Assembly (NCBI GenBank): GCA_001689445.1
Contig: LUJN01000008.1
Location: forward strand, 28,697 to 92,696
Origin: Bacteroidales bacterium M3
GTDB lineage: Bacteria > Bacteroidota > Bacteroidia > Bacteroidales > Muribaculaceae
DNA length: 64,000 bases
Reading direction: 5' to 3'
The position numbers and the translations under genes were made by a program. The notes under the pieces are model-generated. The model ran no database searches and had not been told where the DNA came from. It saw only the letters and a program-made list of their open reading frames with translations. This document shows positions 1 to 8,112 of the stretch, piece by piece; the stretch's first letter is position 1, and every line of letters begins with the position of its first letter.

Positions 1-757
1 AAATCTTGTCCATGTACTCCTCGACGATGGCGGGAACGGCATCGTAGTAGCCATTGCACGACTCGCGGTGCTGGAAGAACACGTCGCCGTTCTCGGCCAT
101 ACCGCGTGCGACGGGCTTCTCGGGGTTGAGGGCACGGGCGCGGAACTCGGCAAGAGCCTCCTGGTCGATGAGCGGAGCGAGGTCGTCGGCGTCGATGGCC
201 TCAATCTTCTGTATCTCGTGAGATGTACGGAAGCCGTCAAAGAAGTTGACAAAGGGCACGCGGCTCTTGATGGTGGCGAGGTGGGCCACACCTGCAAGGT
301 CCATGACCTCCTGCACCGAACCCTCGGCCAACATGGCAAAACCGGTCTGGCGCACCGACATAACGTCCTGATGGTCGCCGAAGATGCTCAGCGCATGTGA
401 GGCAAGTGTACGTGCCGACACATGGAAAACGCAGGGAAGCAACTCACCTGCAATCTTGTACATATTTGGTATCATGAGGAGAAGGCCCTGCGAGGCAGTG
501 TAGGTGGTGGTCAGCGCACCGGCCTGGAGAGAACCGTGGACAGCACCTGCGGCACCGCCCTCCGACTGCATCTCCTGCACGAGGACAGTCTCCCCGAAGA
601 TGTTTTTACGTCCTGCCGCAGCCCACTCATCGACATATTCAGCCATTGTCGACGACGGGGTGATGGGGTAAATGGCGGCCACTTCCGAGAACATGTAGCT
701 CACGTGGGCTGCTGCCTGATTACCGTCACAGGTCAAGAATTTTTTTTCCTTACTCAT
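1..757 (-). CDS. nifJ: Pyruvate:ferredoxin (flavodoxin) oxidoreductase, N-terminal part (cut by window edge)
   Basis: Oxidises pyruvate with CoA to acetyl-CoA and CO2, reducing ferredoxin: the central anaerobic pyruvate enzyme. About 252 N-terminal residues are visible, reading off the left edge. The first domain carries the family's YPITPSS signature (residues 30-36), the QEMQSEGGAAGAVHG block with the glutamate that activates thiamine diphosphate (about residue 66), TASQGLLLMIPNMYK, and the ALSIFGDHQD and FFDGFRTSHE motifs. The start at 757 gives MSKEKKFLTCDGN, which aligns with the usual N-terminus. A promoter lies about 110 bp upstream. The full protein should be near 1180 residues, so most of the gene is outside the window. 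Identification is very secure. Confidence 0.96.
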   Translation of the reverse strand, partial: MSKEKKFLTCDGNQAAAHVSYMFSEVAAIYPITPSSTMAEYVDEWAAAGRKNIFGETVLVQEMQSEGGAAGAVHGSLQAGALTTTYTASQGLLLMIPNMYKIAGELLPCVFHVSARTLASHALSIFGDHQDVMSVRQTGFAMLAEGSVQEVMDLAGVAHLATIKSRVPFVNFFDGFRTSHEIQKIEAIDADDLAPLIDQEALAEFRARALNPEKPVARGMAENGDVFFQHRESCNGYYDAVPAIVEEYMDKI

Positions 758-866
758 AGTCGTAATCTATTTTATAAAATAATGAATAATCCATTTCAAC
801 CGTCCTCCGGGCCAATGTCACGCAAGCAGTCCCGGAATGTTGCCTATAAGATTGTATTTCAACTCG

Positions 867-874
867 CAAAATTA
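867..874 (-). promoter_or_regulatory. Promoter of nifJ (TAATTTTG -7 element)
   Basis: TAATTTTG on the minus strand matches the Bacteroidota -7 consensus TAnnTTTG, with a TTG at 897-895, 20 bases upstream. It predicts a leader of about 100 nt for the PFOR gene. Confidence 0.7.
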
Positions 875-949
875 TAAATTTATCGCGTAACAGCCAAAAA
901 TATGCCACCCAACTCATTTAAGCAATCTGAAATTTGCATAAAAGAGATG

Positions 950-1027
950 AACAACAAAAAAATAGGGCTGTCTCACGACAGCCCTATTCCTTAAACCTTT
1001 ATCTTAATCTAATACTATGAAAAACAC
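950..1027 (-). ncRNA. Probable ~75-nt small RNA with GUGA-tetraloop terminator (copy 1)
   Basis: An independent transcription unit between nifJ and the helicase. The minus strand has TACATTTG at 1040-1033, then a GTTTTTCAT.GTATTAGATT block, then a 12-bp perfect hairpin (961-972 with 977-988, loop GTGA on the minus strand), then a run of seven T. No ORF of useful size is present. A second copy of the same layout lies at 16444-16514 on the plus strand, sharing the 5' block and the CTGTC-GTGA-GACAG-type hairpin. Multi-copy small RNAs are known in Bacteroides (for example the FopS paralogues, from memory); whether this is that family cannot be tested here. Confidence 0.7.
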
Positions 1028-1032
1028 ACGCA

Positions 1033-1040
1033 CAAATGTA
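1033..1040 (-). promoter_or_regulatory. Promoter of small RNA copy 1 (TACATTTG)
   Basis: Minus-strand TAnnTTTG element placed a few bases before the conserved small-RNA 5' block, exactly as at the second copy (16430-16437). Confidence 0.65.
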
Positions 1041-1116
1041 GAAAGAATAATTCAAACGCCGCGCATTTTCCTCAAAAAAAATTACGCTATCTAATTGATT
1101 TTAGACTAATTAACTA

Positions 1117-1126
1117 CCCCCCCCCC
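1117..1126. repeat. Ten-base poly-C tract
   Basis: A homopolymer of ten C between the small-RNA promoter and the helicase promoter. It is outside any gene and about 105 bp upstream of the helicase -7 element. Such runs can vary in length by slippage; no effect can be inferred from one sequence. Confidence 0.6.
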
Positions 1127-1231
1127 ACTTATTGCACACCCCTCTTGCCTCTTGCCCAAAAATCGATCTCCCGCAGGCCCAAACGGACAATACTATCAAC
1201 TATTTTTTTTGGCAAGCATCAACCTTATTAG

Positions 1232-1239
1232 TATTTTTG
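1232..1239 (+). promoter_or_regulatory. Promoter of the DbpA-like helicase (TATTTTTG)
   Basis: TATTTTTG with TTG at 1209-1211, 20 bases upstream. Transcription would begin near 1246, giving a ~175-nt leader to the ATG at 1423 that contains the inverted-repeat element at 1254-1408. Confidence 0.65.
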
Positions 1240-1253
1240 TCCGACATCACCCC

Positions 1254-1408
1254 GAGGATGTTGCAGAACCCGATAGATTGCTGCTAAATGAGCCGGGACG
1301 CTACCTGTAGCCTCCGCCAATTGCGCATAGACCAATATATTAGTCGCGGACGTTCCAGGGAACGGCCCTGCATCCCGGGCCAATCGGCAAGTTTTGCAAC
1401 ACCCTACA
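1254..1408. repeat. Short inverted-repeat element in the helicase leader
   Basis: The left end GAGGATGTTGCAGAAC and the right end GTTTTGCAACACCCTAC are imperfect inverted repeats of one another. The same terminal motif (G.GTGTTGCARAAC) bounds the larger element at 23065-23364 and the flanks of the palindrome at 18409-18555. The element also contains TTGCTGCTAAATGAGCC, similar to sequence at 18381-18398. Likely a small non-autonomous mobile or REP-like element. Confidence 0.5.
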
Positions 1409-1422
1409 GAAATGACTTGACA

Positions 1423-2739
1423 ATGAAACTTTCAGAGATTACATCAAATATACGTGAGCGGCTCGGCATCGCGGAGCTTAACCCGATGCAACGCCGCATG
1501 ACCGAAACCGTCGCCCGCTCCATTGTGCTGCTGTCGCCCACCGGCTCGGGCAAGACACTGGCTTTCGCCATCCCGCTGCTGCGCAGGCTGCGACCAGCCG
1601 ACGGGCGGGTGCAGGCGGTCGTCATAGCCCCCTCGCGCGAACTTGTGTTGCAGATTTACGAAGTGATACGCCCTCTCGCTGTCGGATACAAGACTGTGGC
1701 GTTCTACGGCGGCCACTCGATGATGGAAGAGAAACGCTCGCTGTCGGCTGTGCCCGATATAGTGATAGCAACTCCCGGACGTCTGCTCGACCACATCAAC
1801 CGGCATCAGATTGACCTATATCCCGCACGCACACTCGTGCTCGACGAGTATGACAAGTCGCTCGAACTCGGATTTCACGACGAAATGAAGCGCATTGTCG
1901 CCCGTATGCCCAACCTGTCGCAGACCCTCCTCACGTCGGCGACACGACTTGACGCGCTCCCCTCGTGGCTACACGCAGTCGAGCCTGCCACAGTCGATTT
2001 CCTCAACGACGGGGGCGACCTGAAAAAACGGTTGACAATAATAGATGTCGAAAGCCCCGTGAAGGACAAAATCGACACTCTCGCCGACCTGCTGCGGTCG
2101 CTCGACAACCAGCGTGTCATCATATTTGTCAACTACCGTGACAGTGCCCAGCGGCTCTACGACCACCTGCGGCGGCTCGGGCTGCCCGTCGGCCTGTATC
2201 ACGGCGCACTCGACCAAGCCGACCGTGAGAAAGCCATCGACCTGCTCAACAACGGTACAACCCCGATACTCATATCAACCGACCTCGGCGCACGCGGACT
2301 GGACATCGACACGGTAGGGAGCGTGATACACTACCACATGCCGCTGACCCCCGAGGCGTGGACCCACCGCAACGGACGCACCGCCCGCGTCGACCGCGAG
2401 GGCACGGTCTATGTTGTGCGCTCCGAGAGCGACACAGTGCCGGAATTTGCCACATTCGACCGCCCATACCACCCCACCGGCCACAGCGACGACCCCATAC
2501 GTCCGGCGGCGGCAACGCTCTATTTTGACGCGGGGAAAAAGGAGAAACTGTCGCGAGGCGACATCCTCGGATTTCTCGTCAACAAGGGTGGCCTGCGCGC
2601 CGACGAGATAGGCAAGATAACGGTCAAGGACCACTCGGCGATTGCCGCCATCCCCCCGACCGACCCCGCAGCGGTAATCGCCCGCATAAAGGGCGAAAAA
2701 ATCAAAGGGAAACGCGTCCGCGTCTCCCTGTTGAAATAA
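1423..2739 (+). CDS. DEAD-box family RNA helicase with DbpA-type RNA-binding domain (DEYD motif II)
   Basis: ATP-dependent RNA helicase of 438 residues, probably acting on 23S rRNA in ribosome assembly because its C-terminal ~75 residues resemble the DbpA RNA-binding domain. Visible motifs: Q-motif region LNPMQ (19-23), motif I SPTGSGKT (38-45), Ia APSREL, Ib TPGRLL, motif III SAT, IV IIFVNYR, V STDLGARGLDI, VI HRNGRTAR. Motif II reads DEYD (141-144) rather than DEAD; Asp and Glu needed for Mg-ATP are kept. The ORF is open from 1288, but those 45 residues lie in an inverted-repeat element and resemble nothing, and MKLSEIT at 1423 fits the family start. Single gene with its own promoter. Confidence 0.9.
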   Translation: MKLSEITSNIRERLGIAELNPMQRRMTETVARSIVLLSPTGSGKTLAFAIPLLRRLRPADGRVQAVVIAPSRELVLQIYEVIRPLAVGYKTVAFYGGHSMMEEKRSLSAVPDIVIATPGRLLDHINRHQIDLYPARTLVLDEYDKSLELGFHDEMKRIVARMPNLSQTLLTSATRLDALPSWLHAVEPATVDFLNDGGDLKKRLTIIDVESPVKDKIDTLADLLRSLDNQRVIIFVNYRDSAQRLYDHLRRLGLPVGLYHGALDQADREKAIDLLNNGTTPILISTDLGARGLDIDTVGSVIHYHMPLTPEAWTHRNGRTARVDREGTVYVVRSESDTVPEFATFDRPYHPTGHSDDPIRPAAATLYFDAGKKEKLSRGDILGFLVNKGGLRADEIGKITVKDHSAIAAIPPTDPAAVIARIKGEKIKGKRVRVSLLK

Positions 2740-2770
2740 TGATCGAGGCTTTGCCCCTACAATCGGCCCT

Positions 2771-3226
2771 CTACCGGAGCAATCCCTGTACGGCGGCATC
2801 GGCATCGTCGTAGGACATCGCGCCAATCTGGCGGTCGATGTTGCCGTCACGGTCAACAAAAAGTATCGTGGGGATTGACTGTATGCCATACTCGGCGGCA
2901 ATGCCGGGCGCCTTGTCTACATTGACAGAATAGAAGGTCACGCGGTTGCCATATTCCTTGGCAAGCTGGTGGAACACGGGCTTGAACTGACGGCAGGGGC
3001 CACACCATTCGGCCCAGAAGTCAACGACCACGGGACGCTCCAGCTTGTTGCCAAACTCCAACGGCTCACTGCCGTCAATCTCGATAATCTCAGGCTTTGC
3101 GCTGTTGACAGCCTCAGCGGTCGCGGCGACATCCTTTTTCTCCTCCTTGGCCGAATTGCCGCATCCGGCCATAGCCACGGACGCCAAAGCGATGACACCC
3201 GCAATCAAAATCTTATCCTTCTTCAT
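2771..3226 (-). CDS. Thioredoxin-fold lipoprotein
   Basis: Thiol-disulfide oxidoreductase anchored in the cell envelope. MKKDKILIAGVIALASVAMAGC is a lipoprotein signal with the lipid-modified cysteine at residue 22, followed by a Lys/Glu/Ala-rich linker. The thioredoxin domain (about 55-150) has the active site WCGPC (Cys75, Cys78) and the cis-proline SIPT loop. At 151 residues it is one thioredoxin domain plus tether, so a redox-partner or disulfide-reducing role outside the cytoplasm is likely; the substrate is unknown. It is convergent with the helicase (31 bp gap). The annotation as a periplasmic reductase is inferred from the CGPC motif, which is typical of reducing thioredoxins. Confidence 0.92.
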   Translation of the reverse strand: MKKDKILIAGVIALASVAMAGCGNSAKEEKKDVAATAEAVNSAKPEIIEIDGSEPLEFGNKLERPVVVDFWAEWCGPCRQFKPVFHQLAKEYGNRVTFYSVNVDKAPGIAAEYGIQSIPTILFVDRDGNIDRQIGAMSYDDADAAVQGLLR

Positions 3227-3302
3227 AATTGAAAGTTGAAACTATATTTTAACACTTGACACTATAACGCCATTGTCACCACAATTGTTGAGTGCCACGT
3301 CA

Positions 3303-3812
3303 CTATGCCACGTACACGTGCTTGATTTCGGCGATATACATGTCGTGATAGCCGCCCTGCGCCGCGCCATACCACCGCAGGACACTCTTGTCGAGCATAC
3401 ACTCCGGCTTTATGGAGTCGACATATTTCAACTCACAGTCAATCACGAGCCTCGCCTCGGCAAAGGCAACCTGCCCCGAGGGCAACTCCACGGGGCTAAG
3501 CCCGGGATAGTGCATCTTGTCAAACGTGCGCCCGCTCTCCTTACCCATCACTCCCAGCATCTTACGCATCGACTCGGGGTAGAATGTCAGGGTGAATCGT
3601 CCCGTGCGGTCGATATAACCCTTGGTGAAACGCTCGGGGCGCACGTAGACTGTCGCCACAGGCAATCCCCACAGCACGCCGACGCCGCCCCAGCTGGCGG
3701 TCATCATGTTGAAATCGTGGATGTCACCTGCCGTCACCAGCATCCAGTCAGCCCCGATAAGTTTTACAAAATTGTCGTCAATCTCCGTTGGTTTTATTTC
3801 TTTCATCTCCAT
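3303..3812 (-). CDS. Flavin reductase-like (FMN-binding split-barrel) protein
   Basis: A 169-residue protein resembling small Bacteroidota flavoredoxin/flavin reductase-like proteins: an N-terminal ADWMLVTAGD...NMMTASWGGVGVLW block is the FMN-binding core of the family, followed by YVRPERFT and FTLTFYPES. Probably binds FMN and transfers electrons between NAD(P)H or ferredoxin and acceptors. The ORF extends to 3929, but the extra 39 codons cover the inverted repeat at 3831-3876, so MEMKEIKPTEI at 3812 is chosen. Substrate and partner are unknown. Confidence 0.85.
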   Translation of the reverse strand: MEMKEIKPTEIDDNFVKLIGADWMLVTAGDIHDFNMMTASWGGVGVLWGLPVATVYVRPERFTKGYIDRTGRFTLTFYPESMRKMLGVMGKESGRTFDKMHYPGLSPVELPSGQVAFAEARLVIDCELKYVDSIKPECMLDKSVLRWYGAAQGGYHDMYIAEIKHVYVA

Positions 3813-3824
3813 AATTATTAGTAG

Positions 3825-3885
3825 GGAAGCGGCGTGCCGCGTTAAAAATGCCGTCACGTTAATTCCACGCGGCACGCCGCATCCC
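3825..3885. repeat. GTAGGG...CCCT palindromic element (GCGGCGTGCCGCG arms)
   Basis: GTAGGGAAGCGGCGTGCCGCG on the left and CGCGGCACGCCGCATCCCT on the right, with a perfect 13-bp inverted repeat; each arm is itself a hairpin (GCGGC-GT-GCCGC). It has the same plan as the elements at 18446-18526, 26745-26827 and 29541-29621: GTAGGG ends, a self-complementary core in each arm, and 30-40 bp between arms. Confidence 0.55.
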
Positions 3886-3906
3886 TTCGTTATTAAACCG
3901 TTTATC

Positions 3907-3939
3907 AAAAAAAGAGTTTGAAGCCTCACGGATTCAAAC
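3907..3939 (-). terminator. Terminator of mdh
   Basis: Minus-strand hairpin (3939-3930 with 3925-3916, one mismatch) closed by a GTGA tetraloop and followed by seven T. It sits about 40 bp after the mdh stop. The GTGA loop matches the hairpins of both small-RNA copies. Confidence 0.75.
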
Positions 3940-3978
3940 CCTTTTCTTAATACTTAATATGAGAAAAAATTGTGTGTC

Positions 3979-4917
3979 CTACTTCAGTGCGTCGGCGAGG
4001 GCGGCATTGGTCTTGCGCACAGCCTCGGCGCTCTTCTTGAAGAGAGCCTTCTCCTCGTCGTTGAGGTTGATGTCGACAATCTTCTCGATACCGTTGCGGC
4101 CAAGGAGACAGGGCACGCCGATGCAGATGTCGCTTTCGCCATACTCACCCTCTACGAGAGCCGAGCAGGGGATAACGCGCTTCTGGTCGTGGATCACTGC
4201 TGCCACACATGCTGCTGCAGCCGCACCGGGGGCATACCATGCCGAGGTGCCGAGCAGACCGGTCAGCGTCGCGCCGCCCACCATAGTGTCGGCAGCGACC
4301 TTGTCGAGGGTCTCGCCGTCGAGCAGCTGTGCTGCGGGCACGCCACGGTATACGGCATAACGCTTCAAGGGTATCATCGTAGTGTCGCCGTGTCCGCCGA
4401 TGACCATGCCGTCAACCTCGTTGGGGTTGGCGTTGAGGGCCACACTGAGGAAATATTTGAAGCGTGAGCTGTCGAGCGCACCGCCCATACCGATGATACG
4501 GTTCTTGGGCAGACCGCTGGTCTTGTGGATAAGATAGGTCATCGTGTCCATAGGGTTGGATACACAGATGATGATGGCGTTGGGTGAATATTTGAGGATG
4601 CTCGAGGTCACCTGCTTAACGATGCCGGCATTCACGCCGATAAGCTCCTCGCGGGTCATGCCCGGCTTGCGGGGGATACCCGAAGTAATGACAACGACGT
4701 CGCTGTCGGCGGTCTTCTCATAGTCGTTGGTGACGCCTGTCATGCGGGTGTTGATGCCGAGCAGGTTGGCAGTCTGCATGATGTCCATGGTCTTGCCCTC
4801 GGACAATCCTTCCTTTATATCGATGAGCACTACCTCGTCGGCCACGTTATTGGTCACCAAAACGTTGGCACAAGTGGCGCCCACATTACCGGCGCCTACA
4901 ACTGTTACCTTTGACAT
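3979..4917 (-). CDS. mdh: Malate dehydrogenase
   Basis: NAD-dependent interconversion of malate and oxaloacetate; in anaerobic Bacteroidales it serves the reductive branch from oxaloacetate to fumarate and succinate. The 312 residues are the usual length. Rossmann motif GAGNVGA (8-14), Asp33 at the end of beta-2 selecting NAD, substrate arginines in IPRKPGMTRE (Arg83, Arg89) and at 152, and the catalytic histidine in GGHGDT (His176) are all visible. It belongs to the LDH-like MDH type. Monocistronic: own promoter about 105 bp upstream and a GTGA-loop terminator downstream. Confidence 0.97.
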   Translation of the reverse strand: MSKVTVVGAGNVGATCANVLVTNNVADEVVLIDIKEGLSEGKTMDIMQTANLLGINTRMTGVTNDYEKTADSDVVVITSGIPRKPGMTREELIGVNAGIVKQVTSSILKYSPNAIIICVSNPMDTMTYLIHKTSGLPKNRIIGMGGALDSSRFKYFLSVALNANPNEVDGMVIGGHGDTTMIPLKRYAVYRGVPAAQLLDGETLDKVAADTMVGGATLTGLLGTSAWYAPGAAAAACVAAVIHDQKRVIPCSALVEGEYGESDICIGVPCLLGRNGIEKIVDINLNDEEKALFKKSAEAVRKTNAALADALK

Positions 4918-5021
4918 AATCGTTTCTACTTTATTTGGTTAAATGGTTTATTATTGTCGTTTTGCGACTGAGGCATCCGCCCCAAGCGGGCATAATGTGA
5001 AAACCCCATTCTTTGCAGCCA

Positions 5022-5029
5022 CAAAAATA
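5022..5029 (-). promoter_or_regulatory. Promoter of mdh (TATTTTTG)
   Basis: TATTTTTG on the minus strand with TTG at 5051-5049, 19 bases upstream; predicts a leader of roughly 100 nt. Confidence 0.65.
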
Positions 5030-5102
5030 GTGAATTTTTTCCGCAATCCAATCCCTTTAACCAAAATTAGCCATCACCCGTTAACGGGTCATTACCCAAC
5101 AC

Positions 5103-5732
5103 TCATTTATACACATCCGAACCGTACACACTACATAAGACACCTTTCTTGGGGAAATAATGGAAACAGACATCCACCCATTCATCCCCGGCTGGGCAGA
5201 GAAACACTGAATTGCCGTCAATATCGTATGTACCTGATATCACCTCATTTTTGTTTGAAATTTTATCAAATTTGCTAAACCTGAACGTACCACCTGAGCC
5301 AAACGAACATGATGAGGTGGTATATTCTCCAACATGACTCCATGTTTTCCCACACAATATTTCCTCTGTCAGCACTCCCGTTTTCTTGGCATACTCGGCG
5401 ACAGGGACTGTGAGCACCTGGCTTTTGCCAATAAGAACGCCGTCAACCGTAGCTGAGATAAACAGCGGCAACTTGCCCCAATCCATCCCGTCAAAGGTAG
5501 ATTCCAAACCTACCTGTAGCGACACGACACCAAAGTCATTAGTCACCCCTGTCTTACTCTCGGCAAGAATCAAGTCGCCCACGCTATTTGTAAGCTCAAT
5601 CAATACCGATACATTCTCATTGGCTCTCGGAGAGCCGGTCGCCTGGTCAAGCACCGACACCTGATAACCGATTTGTGAACTTGCCGATAACGAGCACACC
5701 ATCACAACGATAAAAAGCATTATCTTTTTCAT
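5103..5732 (-). CDS. Exported fibre-like protein, paralogue 1 (conserved N-terminal module, variable tip)
   Basis: 209 residues with a signal peptide (about 1-19, cleavage near SASSQ). Residues 20-120 form a module recognisable from Bacteroidota exported proteins: IGYQVSVLDQATG, NENVSV, TNDFGVVSLQVG, GMDWGKLPLFISATVD and SQVLTVPVAEYAK, the counterpart of the 'SQLLSVPYALYAKTA' segment that often precedes tail-fibre or collagen-like regions. The last ~90 residues (from ILCGKTW) look like a small beta barrel of lipocalin-like pattern. The first 120 residues are about 80% identical at DNA level to the gene at 8113-8709 while the tips differ. Last gene of a four-gene minus-strand cluster. Function unknown; surface adhesion or scaffold is a guess. 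Confidence 0.75.
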   Translation of the reverse strand: MKKIMLFIVVMVCSLSASSQIGYQVSVLDQATGSPRANENVSVLIELTNSVGDLILAESKTGVTNDFGVVSLQVGLESTFDGMDWGKLPLFISATVDGVLIGKSQVLTVPVAEYAKKTGVLTEEILCGKTWSHVGEYTTSSCSFGSGGTFRFSKFDKISNKNEVISGTYDIDGNSVFLCPAGDEWVDVCFHYFPKKGVLCSVYGSDVYK

Positions 5733-5760
5733 ATTCCTATTTTTAGTCTTAAATCATTAT

Positions 5761-7629
5761 TTATTCATTCCTCTCCAATCTCGGATTATTGACGACCTTG
5801 AACGGGAAAAAATTACCCTCCTGTACACTCGTGCCGTTATCGGCACCCGAAGAAATGTTCACCATTCCTGAGGTGACATGCACACCTCCATTAACCATAT
5901 CCGTAATAAACGGATACAGACGATTGCGCTCGCTGCTGTCGGGCCACGAGGGTGTAGCAAGCATCGGCTTACCCGGCATCATCTCCACGACAGGATATAC
6001 CGTCACGTCATCTGCGGGAGTCGGGATTGTCATGCTATATTGAGCAAAGGAGGCCGGAGTCAAATATTTGTCTTCAAACCAATAGAGTGTCGGACTATCG
6101 GCGCCTTCCTGGAGGGTGGCGAAACCCACACGCCGTGGGGTCGTACACAACCCCTTCACGCGACATGAGGCTACTGAAGCGCCATTACCATCAGGCGACA
6201 CTGAGATACGGTAAAAGAGCGGCACCGATGTCTGCCTAAATAACGGCACCTCAACTGCCTTGGATATCCCAAAGTCACTTTTATTGCCGAGGTAGGTGTA
6301 AAATCCACTTCCTGAGAGATATGGGGAAATCGTGATAGCCCCCTCGCCAAGCAAGGAGGTGTAAGGCTCCGTTGATGTCGAGGCTTCTGTCAACTCATCT
6401 GAAAGCAATACTTTTGACGAGGATAGCTTGAGACCTCTCTCGACCCTGCAACCAACTGATAGAAGATCCTTACACAGAGTCTTAAATCCCAGCTCCCCAT
6501 ATATTCCTACGCCCACTTCCCCATCGAGGGTCAGATTACCCTCTGTCTGCGATTGCTCGGCACCATGTTCCAGCAACGGACGTATACGGCCATTGTCATT
6601 CTCACATGAAAGATACGTGTGGTATCTCTTGGAAACCGCTCCCTCAATACCGAGCGAAAGGGCAGCTGAAACAGTAATACCACCCTCGATATAAAACTGC
6701 ACAAAAGGAAAATAGGGCAACGGACGCTCAACATTTGCCATAGGGAAATCGTCACCCCATGACAGAGTCCCCTTACCATTCAACGAAACAGTCTTCACAG
6801 TCTCCAATCCGATATAGTTTCTCTCATATTTATAACGGCCATCCTTTACATAGATGCGCCCGACAACACCTGTGCGCTGCACCTTTAACGACACGCCTCC
6901 GCCTCCGCCAAATGCAAATTTATCATTGGACTGAAACGTCCCCGTTTCCGACCAATCAAAGTTAAGCACCTGTTCCGGCAATTGTAGCCGGTGTTCATCA
7001 TAGGGGGAAACAGGGGTAGCGGATTTTGTCTTACGGCCTGCATCGGGCGACGCCTCGTCAGCCTCCACCGACTCGATACCCACCACATCGGCATAATAAA
7101 ACCGCTCATAGACATCATCAAGGCTAATCTCGCTGCAATTTACAGCTATCGCTCCATTAACGTTGGAAATAGCCTCCACCTTACCGACGAAACCGCCGCC
7201 AAATTTCTCCTCGGTCGACCATGCGATAAGTTTGTCGCCGACATGAGGCATAAGGTCTTCGGGCGTCCCATCAGACATAACCAAAGTCATTCCATCAACA
7301 CCCACGACATATGCCCCAACAGGCCCTGTCAAGTCTATGACTTTATCTTTCAGTACAGTAGGCGGAGCCTGAAATCCAATACTGTCTATCTGCGTCACGG
7401 CAAAGCGATACACACTGTCACGAGTCCATATCTCCTGTGTCACAGGCTCATCCCTGAGTATGCTGTCAACATCAATCGCAGAGTATCGTATGCTGTCAAT
7501 TTCGGCAAAAAGAAACGCATTGAAATCACCGTTAGAATGGTGAACATACATTGCACGAGGCTTTGCCATAGCCATCAAGGCCGTCAGCGACAGTAATGCT
7601 ATCGCTACTCCCAATATCCTATTTTTCAT
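5761..7629 (-). CDS. Large exported protein of unknown function
   Basis: 622 residues with a clear signal peptide (MKNRILGVAIALLSLTALMAMA). No family is recognised. Residues 25-110 contain two similar segments (AEIDSIRYSAIDVDSI and VTQIDSIGFQAP) of the kind seen at the N-termini of Bacteroidota surface proteins. A Gly-rich stretch FGGGGGVS lies near 245, and the remainder is beta-rich with a few cysteines. Its start overlaps the stop of the 7626-8099 gene by 4 bp (ATGA), so the two are translationally coupled. GC content appears lower than in the flanking housekeeping genes, possibly indicating acquisition. Confidence 0.75.
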   Translation of the reverse strand: MKNRILGVAIALLSLTALMAMAKPRAMYVHHSNGDFNAFLFAEIDSIRYSAIDVDSILRDEPVTQEIWTRDSVYRFAVTQIDSIGFQAPPTVLKDKVIDLTGPVGAYVVGVDGMTLVMSDGTPEDLMPHVGDKLIAWSTEEKFGGGFVGKVEAISNVNGAIAVNCSEISLDDVYERFYYADVVGIESVEADEASPDAGRKTKSATPVSPYDEHRLQLPEQVLNFDWSETGTFQSNDKFAFGGGGGVSLKVQRTGVVGRIYVKDGRYKYERNYIGLETVKTVSLNGKGTLSWGDDFPMANVERPLPYFPFVQFYIEGGITVSAALSLGIEGAVSKRYHTYLSCENDNGRIRPLLEHGAEQSQTEGNLTLDGEVGVGIYGELGFKTLCKDLLSVGCRVERGLKLSSSKVLLSDELTEASTSTEPYTSLLGEGAITISPYLSGSGFYTYLGNKSDFGISKAVEVPLFRQTSVPLFYRISVSPDGNGASVASCRVKGLCTTPRRVGFATLQEGADSPTLYWFEDKYLTPASFAQYSMTIPTPADDVTVYPVVEMMPGKPMLATPSWPDSSERNRLYPFITDMVNGGVHVTSGMVNISSGADNGTSVQEGNFFPFKVVNNPRLERNE

Positions 7630-8099
7630 CGCTTCACCACTTTTATTGTCACATTATTCACAGTCACCATGTACACCCCTGGGGCAATAGCTGCCAACGA
7701 CAGTCGCGCCGTGGCATGTGGGGCAATTGTCTCATACCGTACTATCTGCCCGGCTGAATTTGTCACAGTCACATCCCGCTCCACATCACATTCGCCAAAC
7801 AACAGCAGGTCATTCTCGACCTTAATATCTGAAATATCGGGGTCGCCTATAGTTTCGATATCAGTATGCGCAACCCGCGTATAAGTCCATTTGCCGACGA
7901 CCTCCAATGGATAGCTACATTCAGCATCCTTTGACTTTATTATGAGACTGTCATCAACAATCCGTGCCACAGACATATCACTCAATACAAAATACTGCTT
8001 TTGCCCGTCGGTAGTCGTCACAGCAAGCGCCATCACTCCCTGGGCTGAAACACCTAATGACGACAATAATATAAGCCCTATAGTAAACAATGTTTTCAT
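7626..8099 (-). CDS. Exported protein with T9SS-type C-terminal sorting domain
   Basis: 157 residues. Signal peptide MKTLFTIGLILLSSLGVSAQ, then TTTDGQKQYFVLSDMSVARIVDDSL, typical of Bacteroidota exported proteins, and a C-terminal ~70-residue domain (VTVTNSAGQIVRYE...APGVYMVTVNNVTIKVVKR) with the pattern of a T9SS sorting domain (beta-strand, G-x-Y, terminal VK.VKR). The protein is little more than a signal, a linker and a sorting domain, so it may act as an anchor or assembly partner for its neighbours. Coupled to the 622-residue protein by a 4-bp overlap. Confidence 0.75.
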   Translation of the reverse strand: MKTLFTIGLILLSSLGVSAQGVMALAVTTTDGQKQYFVLSDMSVARIVDDSLIIKSKDAECSYPLEVVGKWTYTRVAHTDIETIGDPDISDIKVENDLLLFGECDVERDVTVTNSAGQIVRYETIAPHATARLSLAAIAPGVYMVTVNNVTIKVVKR

Positions 8100-8112
8100 A
8101 CCTTACATAATA

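Noticed and set aside
422..877. Plus-strand ORFs at 68-400 and 422-877
   Set aside because: Antisense of the PFOR gene, whose minus-strand protein is unambiguous.
1288..1422. N-terminal extension of the helicase from ATG 1288
   Set aside because: The 45 residues lie in an inverted-repeat element and resemble nothing; MKLSEIT at 1423 fits the family.
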